64,000 nt of DNA, from the NCBI GenBank assembly GCA_948099385.1, contig CANUEZ040000029.1, positions 2,449,501 to 2,513,500 on the forward strand, given 5' to 3'. The notes under the pieces are model-generated. The model was given only the letters and a program-made list of their open reading frames with translations, was not told where the DNA came from and ran no database searches. The position numbers and the translations under genes are program-made. This stretch comes from Fasciola hepatica (lineage: Eukaryota > Platyhelminthes > Trematoda > Plagiorchiida > Fasciolidae). Positions 36,601 through 46,714 of the stretch are shown here, piece by piece (position 1 is the stretch's first letter; each line of letters begins with the position of its first letter).

Positions 36601-37274
36601 GGCACTAAACTCGGTTACCCGTTACGATAATCATCCCATACCCCGGATACACAACATCACGGTATCACCTCACGCATGACTCTATCTTCTAAGATCGATT
36701 TGGTGCTGGCTTATCACCAGATTCCAGTCGCCGCTGAAGATGTCGAGAAAAACAGAGATATATCGATAGCACTACACGACACTTGGAAGTTGATCACGTC
36801 AATATCGATGGCTTGCTAGTCGCATCGTCCAGCGTAGATGAACATTTCCAACATTTGACGCTACTATTTCAACGTTTGTCCGAACATCGAATAGTAGTCA
36901 ATCCTGATAAATTTGAAATTGGCAAACCGGAACTTGTGTTCCTCGGCCATAAGATCACTCGAGAGGGTGTTAAGCCTTGCGAAGATAAAGTGCGCGCTAT
37001 TCTAGATTATGCCGTACCGTCCTCAATCGGGGAGCTTAAGGCCTTTTTGGGATTAGTTAACTTTTAAAGCCGTTTCATACTCCATGCTGCTGAACGTTTG
37101 CTCCTATTAACTAACCTACTTCGTGGCAATCCACTTAAGTTGTGGCTTACGGATGTCGCTGGAGTAGCGCTCTCGGAGATTAAGGCGACACTGGCACAGA
37201 CCACGCTCCTAATGCACCCAGTTCCGTCCGCCACGCTGAGCATAGCGGTGGATGCATCCGACTTTGCCATCAGA
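36601..37274 (+). pseudogene. Gypsy pol: deleted reverse transcriptase core and start of RNase H
   Basis: Between DLVLAYHQIP-like sequence (about 36700-36730) and the next clean block, the fingers/palm region is missing. The catalytic Y-DD box survives only as VNIDGLLVASSS. Then come IVVNPDKFEIGKPELVFLGH, IGELKAFLGLVNF and a stop at 37065-37067. The RNase H start (SIAVDASDFAIRAV) runs up to the BEL-2 insertion. The element can no longer reverse transcribe. Confidence 0.85.
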
Positions 37275-37279
37275 GCGGT
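37275..37279. repeat. Target-site duplication of BEL-2, left copy
   Basis: GCGGT; the right copy at 43955-43959 reads ACGGT. They differ at one base, probably a later mutation. Using one copy restores the Gypsy frame (FAIRAV continues into LQQSVSGIW). Confidence 0.85.
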
Positions 37280-37654
37280 TGTAACGACCGATCGTGGAAA
37301 ATCTCCCTAAAACCCTTGCGACTCAGTGGTTTTCTCCACATCACTCACTTGCTTACACTATTGACGCGTCTTTACGAATTGTTTTTATATGGACCAATTG
37401 TTGTTTGTTCGCGCCCAGAGTGCTACTTTGTCACATCATTGTTCTGGACCCGCGTGACGCACGTGCTCCTGGCTCACACGCTGCAATTCGGTTTCTCGTT
37501 TCTTGAGCCCTTGTGATCGCATTATTGAGGTTTGTATCTTTTTGGTATCATTGTTCATGCAATAATCTAGTATCGTAGAGTATTACAGATAATCGCCTTT
37601 TGATTTCGAGACCCGTTGCGAATTTGGCTGCGCATTGCTCAAGCGTGTGTTTCA
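37280..37654 (+). repeat. BEL-2 5' LTR
   Basis: It begins TGTAACGACC and ends GTGTGTTTCA. Compared with the 3' LTR it differs at about five sites, including two near the start and the terminal TTTCA against TTACA. Confidence 0.9.
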
Positions 37655-37718
37655 ATACTCAATAGATCAATATGGAACGGGAAAAATACGCAAGATTCCA
37701 AGAAAATGATCGAAAACA

Positions 37719-40148
37719 TTGGACTCCAGACAGGAAGTAACACGGCAAGTCTCTGGGGAGGTTTTGGGTACATTTGATTCTTTAGTTAATGTTAGATCGC
37801 CTAGTCCTGTCAGTGCTATTTCATGTGTTACTGAGGGCAATATGGATTGTAAGGATGTTGATCTGTATAGAATGAGAATATTAGACCTAGAACGACAGCT
37901 GTTATCGGCTAGACAACAGGCACAGGAAGCAGAAAAGAAGTGTATACCGAAAGAGCGTGAGTATGAGACCAGCGACTGCGACACTTCCGATAGATAAGGG
38001 TGCAATAAGATAGGGAGCTCCAAGCCGGTCGCCGACTGCAAAACACCATCGATCGATTTGCCAAGAGTGGAACTAACGGTTTTCAACGGGCGATCAGAGC
38101 ACTATTGCAAGTTTGTCAAGCAGTTCGGGACGTTCGTCGAAAATAAGGTAACCGACCCTGGGCAAATACTTCTCTACCTTACTCACTACTGTCGAGGCCG
38201 AGCAAGAGAATCTATCGACGGGTGCACCATGCTCGATCCAGAACAAGGCTACACAAGGGCAAGAAAGATTCTGAGGGACTTGTTTGGCCAACCTTTCAAA
38301 GTAGCCCGTAACCTAATAGAGGGCGTGATGGTAGAGGCGGAGAGAACCAAGGGCGATGTCTACTCAATGGCTGACCTGGTGATTAAGATGCAGAACTGCT
38401 CAATAGTCCTTGACCATTTAGGTTACAGGGCCGACCTATATGCCATGCACACTTTAGAAAATATGGTCCGTCACCTCTCTCCCAAACTACAGGGCCGGCG
38501 GGTGGAAGAAGCAGAACGGATAAGCCGAAGCGACAGGGAGGCTAACTTCGAAGACCTGACCGAATACTTGGACAGGCGAACCAAGATAGCTGACAGCAGG
38601 TTCGGCCGACTCAACCAGGACAGCAACCGGGCAAACAAGCCCAGCACTAGCCAGGCGCATACCCCCGCACGGAAACATCCAAAGTACCAACCTTGTACCA
38701 ATGCACATGCCATTTCACGCGATGCCACGGCGGAACCAAATTGCAGAACCTGTGATGCAAGCCAAGGAATACCAGAATGCTCCAAGGTCGGCAAAGCCAC
38801 AATAGACGAACGGTGGGGAATGGTGAGGATGGCAGGGGCGTGTTTCATTTGTCTCAGCACCACGCACCGGGCAGCAGCCTGTATGACACGGAACCGATGT
38901 GGTTACGAGGGCTGCACGGGCAGGCACCATCGGCCGCTGCATCAGGTGAGAGTAACGTTACCCGAGATGAGTACCAAACCCAGCGTTATTTGTTCAACGT
39001 CGCGGTCTGCCAGTAAACCGGTACTTCTAGGCATAGTTGCCGTGGGAGTGGTGACCCCGACTGGGGTGTTCAAAGCGTTGGCTTTCGTCAATAGTGGATC
39101 CGACACTACCCTAGTGAAAGAGCGGTTTGCCGACAAACACCAACTGGCTAAAGGTGCGACGTCGCTGGCAGTGAGCAAGGTGGGCGGAACACAGGTAATG
39201 ACTGCCGGTAGATTAAGGCTGCAACTCATCTGTCTAGACACTAACGAGGAAATTGAACCAACGGAGGCATTCACGTTAGCGGATCTCCTCATGCGAGCAC
39301 CAAGATCGGTGAACTCAATCTTGACAAGGTGGCCCCACCTGCAGGATATAACCGTTGTAGACTGGGAAGATGATGAAGTGGATCTTCTCGTCGGCTGCGA
39401 CGTGCCAGAGGCGCATTGGGTGCTTGACCAGAGAGTGGGCGATAGCCGTACGCTTAGCTTTGGGATGGATGTTATACGGTCCGGTAGGGGTACGCGGTTC
39501 CGTGAATTACTTATCCGCCGAAACGGACAGCATAGAGTACCATCTGCAGCGGCTGTATGAAAAGGAGTTTTATGACATTGGAGAGGAAAGACCAACGTTG
39601 TTTCAAGAGGATCACTTCGCTCTACAAACGGTGCGGCAAGGCACTAGAGGCCTCAAAAATCAGTTCGAGGTTCCCCTCCCATGGCGCACACCGGTCGACC
39701 CGTGGACTGACAACAGAAATTATGTTCTCCAACGATTACTACGACTAAAAGAACGCTTCATTCGAGACCAGAATCTGTGAGAAGGATATGCGGAATTAAT
39801 GAAGCGAAACGAAGCCCTTGGTTACGTTGAAAAGGTGCCTGTCAACACCGACAGCAAAAGGGGTATCTGGGTCTGCCTCACCATCCGGTTATCAACCCCA
39901 AGAAACCCAATAAACTGCGGGTGGTTTTCGACTGTGCGGCCAAGTTCCAGGGCAAGTCGTTAAACGATCGCCTACTGCAACGGCCTGACTAAACCACATC
40001 ACTGATCGAAGTTTTGTGCTGTTTCAGGGTGGGTAAAGTGACCTTGTCTGCTGACATTAGGGAAATGTTTCATCAGGTGAAAATTCCGGCAGGAGAACGA
40101 GATGCGTTGCGCTTCCTGTAGTGGGAAGAGAGCGACCGGGACAATGCA
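37719..40148 (+). pseudogene. BEL-2 polyprotein, Gag to RT start (broken)
   Basis: Compared with BEL-1, it has a TAA at 37995-37997, the Gag/zinc-knuckle/protease frame from about 38000 to 39440, then a small deletion and frameshift near 39445 (after DQRVGD). A TGA at 39778-39780 replaces the Trp codon after DQNL. A second frameshift lies near 39870 (after KRGIW). TAA at 39990-39992 and TAG at 40119-40121 both stand where BEL-1 has Trp. In the protease the FVDSG of BEL-1 is FVNSGSDT, so the catalytic Asp is Asn. It cannot make a full product. Confidence 0.9.
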
Positions 40149-42875
40149 GTGGTGAATTATAGGATGACCGTCCACCCCTTCGGAGCCATATCGTCACCAT
40201 TTTGTGCAAACTACGCTCTCCGAGAATCGGCGAACAAACATGGAGATCTAGTCCATCAGACGGTGGTAGATAGCGTCAGCAGGAATTTCTATGTCGACGA
40301 CTACCTTGGGTCATTCGATGATGTGGAGTCAGCTCTAGAGCAGTTCAGGGGTCTGACGAGATTGCTGGAAGAGGGAGGCTTCCATCTAACTGAATGGATG
40401 TCGAACGCTTCAGAAGTGCTGAAGGTCAACCCGTATCACGAAAAGGCCGAAAGGGTAAGAGATTTGGACAGCTATCCACTTCCTATCGAACGCACTTTAG
40501 GAATACAATGGGATGCGGAAACGGACGATTTTGTTTTCGAGATAAACGTTCCCGAGCTGCCAATAACCCGTCGTGGCATACTATCTGCTGTCTCAATTTT
40601 GTTCCACCCGCTCGGTTTCGTCGCTCCTTGGCTGATACCCGGAAAGGTCTTGATGCAGCGGCTATGCCGTAAGAAAGTTGATTGGGACCAGGCACTGGAC
40701 CGAGAGGACCAGCTGGACCAGGAAGAACTTTTGAACACCTTGAAGAAATCAGGGTACATAAGGATCCCACGATGTTTGACTCCTGGCCATACGACACGGA
40801 CTGGAGAACTACACGCCTTTTCCGATGCATCCGAAGTCCGTTATGGAGCTGTGGTTTACGGACGAAGGTGCACAGGGGATGGACAATATACTACGAGGAT
40901 CCTGTTCGCCAAAGCCCGCGTTGCTCCACTGAAGTCGGTCTCGATCCCACGCCTTGAAATCAGCGCAGCCGTGTTGGCAGTCAGGGTGGTGCAAGCTGTG
41001 AAGAGATGTTTCGATCTCTACATTTGGTCGGTTAGCTTCTGGACGGATTCAACGATAGTACTTCACTACATTAACAACATCCGGAGCCGGTTTAGCACTT
41101 TCGTTGCTAACCGGCTCACGATTATCCACGATGAATCAGCCACGCACCAGTGGAGTCATGTCAGGTCTGGAGATAATCCGGCCGACCTGTGCTCCCGAGG
41201 TGAGAACAACTTCGGGCAACTAGACACGTGGACGAGAGGGCTAAACTTCCTGCACTTGCCCAAACAGGACTGGCCCGTGTTCGAATTAAAACCTCCTACG
41301 AAAGTAGAACTGGAGATCAAAGGCGTAGTGATAGCGGCCAACGTCGTCGAAGCGACATCCATCCTACCGCGATTGGTCGGGTTTTCTTCCTGGATGAAGA
41401 CACTTCGTTCGCTAGTTTGGTTAACCAGGTTCAAGAGAAATTTACTAGTCATGATATGGCTATGCCCCTCAGGCCGGATACGGGTTGGCTCGATAAGTCC
41501 CGGTGAATTACAAGCTGCAGAACACGATATTTTCAGAATGACACAACGCGAGGCTTTCGCTCGAGAGCTCGAGAGGGCGGAAGAAGAGGGACCGATCAAC
41601 AAAGAAACATCATCTCCAAGAGGCGAACTGAAGAGTTTAAACCCAAAACTCATTGATGGAATGCTGCGAGTGGATGGTAGGCTGACCAACGCCAACCTGA
41701 GCTTCGACACAAAGTATCCTATACTGCTGCCTGCGAGACAACCTGTGGTAGAACTAATGATCCAACATGTTTACTCCGAGGAGGGACATGCCGGGGGAAG
41801 TCACGTGACGAGCGTCATCCGAAAGCGTCTTTGGTTGCTGAGAGGACGAGCGACTGTAACCCGAGGTTGTGTGCAATGTAGGAGAAGCAATGCTGCAGCG
41901 GAAAAACAACACATGGCCCAGCTGCCAGAATGCAGGGTGACTACGGGCTGGTGGCCGTTCAGCGACACCGGGTTGGACTATTTCGGGCCCTTGTGGATCA
42001 AGTGCGGGAAAAGATTAGAAAAGCGATACGGATGTATCATGACGTGCATGAAATCACGCGCGGTGAACCTAGAGGTCGCACATTCGATGACCACCAGTTT
42101 TTTCCTGCAAGCCTTGCAGAGATTTACCAACCGAAGAGGCGTATCGGCCGATATATACTCAGATAATGGATCGAACTTTGTGGGCGCTCACCGGGAATTG
42201 CAGCGTTGGCACAAGAACATAGACAGGGACGAAATGCAGGATCGAACCTTCGCCTACGGCATACGATGGCATTTCAACCCCCCACAGGCCAGCCACCGAG
42301 GCGGCGTATGGGAACGCATGATCCGGTCCGCCAGACGGAAATTGCTGTCAATCATGGAGCAGCAGCCGCCCGACGACGAGACGCTGAACACCGTCATGAC
42401 TGAGGTGGAGCGAATCCTGAACAACCGCCCCCTGGTTCCAGTATTGAACGGCGACCCCGCCCACCTGGCGCTCACCCCAAACGACTTATTGACGTTAAGG
42501 TCGAACGAGGGTTTCCAAGGGCCGGTAAACCTTCGGGGGGGGGGCAACCTCCATGAATGGAAACAGGCGAACTATCTTGCCAAGGTTTTCTGGAGGCACT
42601 GGATGCGGGAGTACCTACCGGCTCTGCAGACTCGACAGAAGTGGCTGGTCAAGACAAGACCATTCAAGGTTGGGGATATGGTGATGATAGCCGACGAACG
42701 CGCACATTTCAGCACTTGGTCCTTGGGAGTAGTTATGGAAACCATCGAAAGCACTGACGGAATGATAAGAACGGTGAAGGTGAAAACAGCTAACGTAGTG
42801 CTCATTCGTGACATACGCAGTACTCACCTACTCGAGAGCGAAGGCGGAGAAGCTGATAACCCTGAGGCCCAGTAG
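40149..42875 (+). pseudogene. BEL-2 polyprotein, RT to integrase (open 908-residue frame)
   Basis: This frame is open to the normal end. It keeps RNFYVDDYLGS (RT), an RNase H start with one change (FSDASEVRYGA, where BEL-1 has FCDASEVGYGA), and the integrase D,D,E residues (GLDYFGP, YSDNGSNF, GGVWERM). A few residues are missing before CVQCRRSN relative to BEL-1, which may upset the zinc finger. There is no start codon of its own, so it is only the tail of the broken polyprotein. Confidence 0.85.
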
Positions 42876-43579
42876 ACCTTTTCACACTAGTCATCGAGGT
42901 GGATAAAACAACACCATATATGCCACACGGTCTCCGTCAAACACGTTACAGTGCTCGCGGTCTTTCGCTGACATAACAGAAGGTTCTTTCCGATATGTGG
43001 TGATAAATGCGATTCTACTGTATATCCGGACATATCCACACTTACCCGATGCACTCTACACCCGGCAACCCCTATCAAACATGTGACAGTGTTCGTTGTT
43101 TGCTTTCTGTTGACGTTATCGAATGCCTTTTGCGTGTATGGGAGTAGCGGAGCTTAGGTCACGCACACATGCCTACACTTTACTCGTTTATGCCACGCAG
43201 TCCCCATCAAACACGTTACAGTGCTCATAGTCTTTCGTTGACATTGCAGAAGGTCCTCCTTTGATGTGTGGTCATACTTGTGATTACATCATACACACAC
43301 ACACTCAAGCGAGCACATAGAGCCAGGGCAGGACGGCCTTTCCAAAGACAGCATCCATGTGCTCACCTCATGCCCGCCATCGGTCATTTGTTCTCGTGGA
43401 AGATGTAGACTAGCCTCTCGTATGTGTGGCCAACGGATTAAGTGCGACCACGAGTAGAACATTGACGATGAGCCTTAGGCGCACGCACTGACAGCAAGGC
43501 CTAGATAGGTAGGAAGAATCAGTACATTTATACCAAACCTTTGACTCTACTAAGGATTCAGGAGGTTCTTGGTGGGCGG
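42876..43579 (+). other. BEL-2 3' noncoding region and polypurine tract
   Basis: Homologous to the BEL-1 region at 29236-29952. It has the same repeated GTCAAACACGTTACAGTGCT blocks (near 42936 and 43208) and ends with GGTGGGCGG (43571-43579) before the LTR. Confidence 0.75.
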
Positions 43580-43954
43580 TGTAAGGACCGGTCGTGGAAA
43601 ATCTCCCTAAAACCCTTGCGATTCAGTGGTTTTCTCCACATCACTCACTTGCTTACACTATTGACGCGTCTTTACGAATTGTTTTTATATGGACCAATTG
43701 TTGTTTGTTCGCGCCCAGAGTGCTACTTTGTCACATCATTGTTCTGGACCCGCGTGACGCACGTGCTCCTGGCTCACACGCTGCAATTCGGTTTCTCGTT
43801 TCTTGAGCCCTTGTGATCGCATTATTGAGGTTTGTATCTTTTTGGTATCATTGTTCATGCAATAATCTAGTATCGTAGAGTATTACAGATAATCGCCTTT
43901 TGATTTCGAGACCCGTTGCGAATTTGGCTGCGCATTGCTCAAACGTGTGTTACA
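43580..43954 (+). repeat. BEL-2 3' LTR
   Basis: It begins TGTAAGGACC and ends GTGTGTTACA. The right duplication ACGGT follows at 43955-43959. Confidence 0.9.
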
Positions 43955-43959
43955 ACGGT

Positions 43960-45775
43960 CCTGCAACAGTCTGTTTCTGGGATCTGGCAGCCATTAGAGT
44001 TTTTCTCTCGACACCTCAGTCCCACGGAAACGAAATACAGTACTTTTGGTCGCGAACTGCTGGCTGCACATAATGCCGTCAGGCACTTCCGCCATGCAAC
44101 CGAGGGTCGATATTTCATCCTCTATACCGACCATAAGCCTTTGACGTATGCATTGCACACTAAGTCTGACCGTTACTCCCCACGAGAAGTCAGACATTTA
44201 GACTATATTTCTCAGTTCACGACTGACCTACGACACGTTAAAGGTGAGTCGAACTGCGTTGCCGATGATTTGTCACGTATTTCGCCTAATGCTATTAAAT
44301 CTCCGATGTTAGAAATCCCTGCTATGGCTGCAGCACAGGCACGGGATTCCTCATGTATGGAAGCCGCTCCGTCATCTTCGCTACTGCGTCCGTCCGTACC
44401 CCTGGCCACCAGTGCTGGGACTATACTCTGCGACTTGTCTGCTGGCATACCTCGACCAGTCGCACCCTCTACATATCGACGTCTCGTGTTCTGTACCTTA
44501 CATGGACTCTCACATCCAGGCATTGCAGCCAGTCTCCGATTAGTAGCTGCCCGATACTTCTGGCCGTCCATGAATAAATTTCTTGTGTGGGCAAAAAGGT
44601 GTCTACGATGTCAACAATCTAAAATGCATATGCATGTAGCTTCTTCTATCGGTACTCTTGCTACCCCTGGTGCTCGCTTCAGTCATCATCATGTAAACAG
44701 TGTGGGTCCATTGACCCCATCACACGGGTATACCTATTTATTAACGTGCATCGATAGATTTGCGAGGTGGCCCGAGGCTATTCCCATTTCTGTCGTCACG
44801 GCCGAATCAGTGGCTCGACGTCTAATAGAACGATGGATAGCTTCATATGGTTGTCCTTCCACAATCACTACCGATCGAGGGCAGCAATTTGAGTCCGACC
44901 TATTCTCTTCATTAACTCACATGCTGAGCATGGAACGCATTTGCACGACCGCGTATCATCCGGCAGCGAATGGTTTGGTCGAACGTTTTCATCGCCAACT
45001 CAAAGCGGCCCTCAAAGCACCCGAGGGACCCGACTAGTACGAAATATAACCACTAGTTTTGCTTGGTATCAGGGCATGCATATGGACAGATATCCAATGT
45101 TCCGCCGCAGAACTTGTTAACGGCGCGACATTAAGACTGACTGGGGAATTCTTTGAGCCGCGTAGTACAGATAGACTGGCCGTACAGACTTATGTTTACC
45201 ATATGTCTACTTACACGCAAAATCTCGCTCCGGCACAGACTCGAAAGCAGCGACGACAGGTTTTTGTTCCGACCGAACTCGAAACATGTTCGCGTGTATT
45301 CATTCGTGTTGATCCGGTACGTAAACCATTACAACAGCCCTACAAAGGTCCATTTTGTGTGATTTATCGTCACCTTAAGACCTTTAGGGTTGATCGACAT
45401 TTTCGCGTCGATACAGTTAGTATCGATAGTCTCAGAGCCGCGTACGTTGATGATAGAGTTTCGTCTGCTTACATGTGACTCGATGTTAACCCTGAGCTGC
45501 CTGTTGACGATAATTCATTGTCACGTCAGGGTCTGCAGTAAGCCTTGTCTGGTACGACTTCGAATAAGGCTATCGTCTCACGTTCAAGTCATCAGTCTGT
45601 TGGCCCTGCTACATACTCGAAAGCGAATACTGTCTCATGTTCAAGTCAGCAGTGCACGCCTATGAACCCGTCCGTGAATGAGGCTCCCATCTCACGTTCC
45701 GGTAGGAAGATCGTTTGCCCAGCACGTTTTCGTGACTACGTCAAACACGATCTTATTCACTGCACTTCGCAGTAA
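43960..45775 (+). pseudogene. Gypsy pol: RNase H, integrase and C-terminus
   Basis: RNase H resumes with LQQSVSGIWQPLEFFSRHLS and ends near TDHKPLTYAL. The integrase finger (HGLSHPG to CLRCQQSK) is followed by the core: NSVGPLTP, where the family has DLVGPLP, so the first catalytic Asp is Asn; then TTDRGQQFES (second Asp) and NGLVERFHRQLK (Glu). Stops fall at 45035-45037 and shortly after, at 45476-45478 and near 45540. The same frame goes on to the usual end (ISRSGRKIVCPARFRDYV) at 45773-45775. Confidence 0.85.
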
Positions 45776-46295
45776 TAACTTTCGTGTTTATCGTGCCGAC
45801 GAGATTTAACATATCCCATTATTTGTTACTGTATTCTAGTCAAGTACATTGCAGCTACTACACCAGTTTCCCGTTTCTTTTCGTTTCATGGAACCCAGCC
45901 ATATGGTACACCCCGCTGGTCCCGCAAAATCTGGAAAATTTTGGCACCAACACCTGCATTCTGGATGGGCCCTATCGTTGTCCTTCCTTGCCACTGACGA
46001 ACCCACCAATTTGGCTTCCGAATATCATATTGGTTACCGGTTACCCGAAGATGGACGTTATTGGTGTGACACACACGGATGACGATTCACGCGACCGATG
46101 TCATTGGCAACGAATCTGGCTTACGCTCGACCATCATCCTACGGTTCATGGATACCACGGATTCTGCCCGCCAGCACCCTACGGCACAACTACATTCACG
46201 TATTTTGCACGCATTCACACCCACCAATATCGTTCGTATGCCTCCACCCCCTTGACTTTTGTCGAAAAATTTCCGTGCTTTCTAGCGGGAGCCTC
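45776..46295 (+). other. Gypsy 3' untranslated region
   Basis: About 520 bases before the 3' LTR. Overlapping frames (45784-46326 and others) carry no known domain and run into the LTR, so I treat them as chance. The purine-rich AGCGGGAGCC just before the LTR is the likely polypurine tract. Confidence 0.6.
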
Positions 46296-46710
46296 TGTAG
46301 TGAGCTCGATCGTGCGGAGAAAATGACTGTTTTCCGGACACCATTACGGACTTATTTTCTCTACTATCTTTTCTGACGTTTGACATCGACCTCATTGTGT
46401 TGTTCCGCTGCTTACGTTTTACTGGACTGACTTTCTCGAGGTTTCCGTCGACCCCGTTTTGAATCACTTTCACTTTCGGTCTTTTGCCGATTGCACGCGC
46501 TCGCGGTTCGCTTTTTGCACAGCCGTTGCGTTCATACCCGTCCGGTGTATCTCTTGTATCGGTACTGCCTCGGTTCCGTGATATATAGAATACGCCTTGC
46601 ATCTGTAAACCAAATTGCGTTTTCTCCATTCGTCCGATAGAGGGGATAACGTTGGTATTTCGCTGCCAGACTAGATAGAAGACACGTTCACCAGCCGCTC
46701 TCGAAAGTCT
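46296..46710 (+). repeat. Gypsy 3' LTR
   Basis: 415 bases beginning TGTAGTGAGC and ending TCGAAAGTCT, followed by CCTT (46711-46714). See the 5' LTR for the uneven divergence. Confidence 0.85.
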
Positions 46711-46714
46711 CCTT

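Larger units (their letters stand above)
37280..43954 (+). mobile_element. BEL/Pao LTR retrotransposon, coding-defective (BEL-2)
   Basis: 6,675 bases with LTRs of 375 bases at 37280-37654 and 43580-43954, which differ at about five positions. The interior is closely related to BEL-1, with proteins about 90% alike by eye, but the LTRs of the two elements match only about 75-80%. It interrupts the RNase H domain of the Gypsy element, in the same orientation as Gypsy and opposite to BEL-1. The polyprotein is broken several times. Confidence 0.95.
27852..46710 (+). mobile_element. Ty3/Gypsy LTR retrotransposon, CsRn1-like, carrying two BEL insertions
   Basis: LTRs at 27852-28264 and 46296-46710 flank gag, protease, RT, RNase H and integrase in the plus direction. 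Two BEL/Pao elements interrupt it, at 28857-35569 and 37280-43954. Removing each with one copy of its duplication restores the open frame across the break. The Gag zinc motif is of C-H-C-C type (CWFHRVFGPAACRCRHSC), and the primer site starts TGGTGAGCCC; both fit the CsRn1 clade described from liver flukes. The element is dead: several nonsense codons, a deletion removing most of the RT core, and an altered integrase active site. About 5.5 kb remains without the insertions. Confidence 0.9.

Noticed and set aside
45784..46326. 180-codon open frame at the Gypsy 3' end
   Set aside because: It is in the untranslated region, runs into the LTR, overlaps other frames in the same stretch and has no domain. 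The pol frame ends at 45775.
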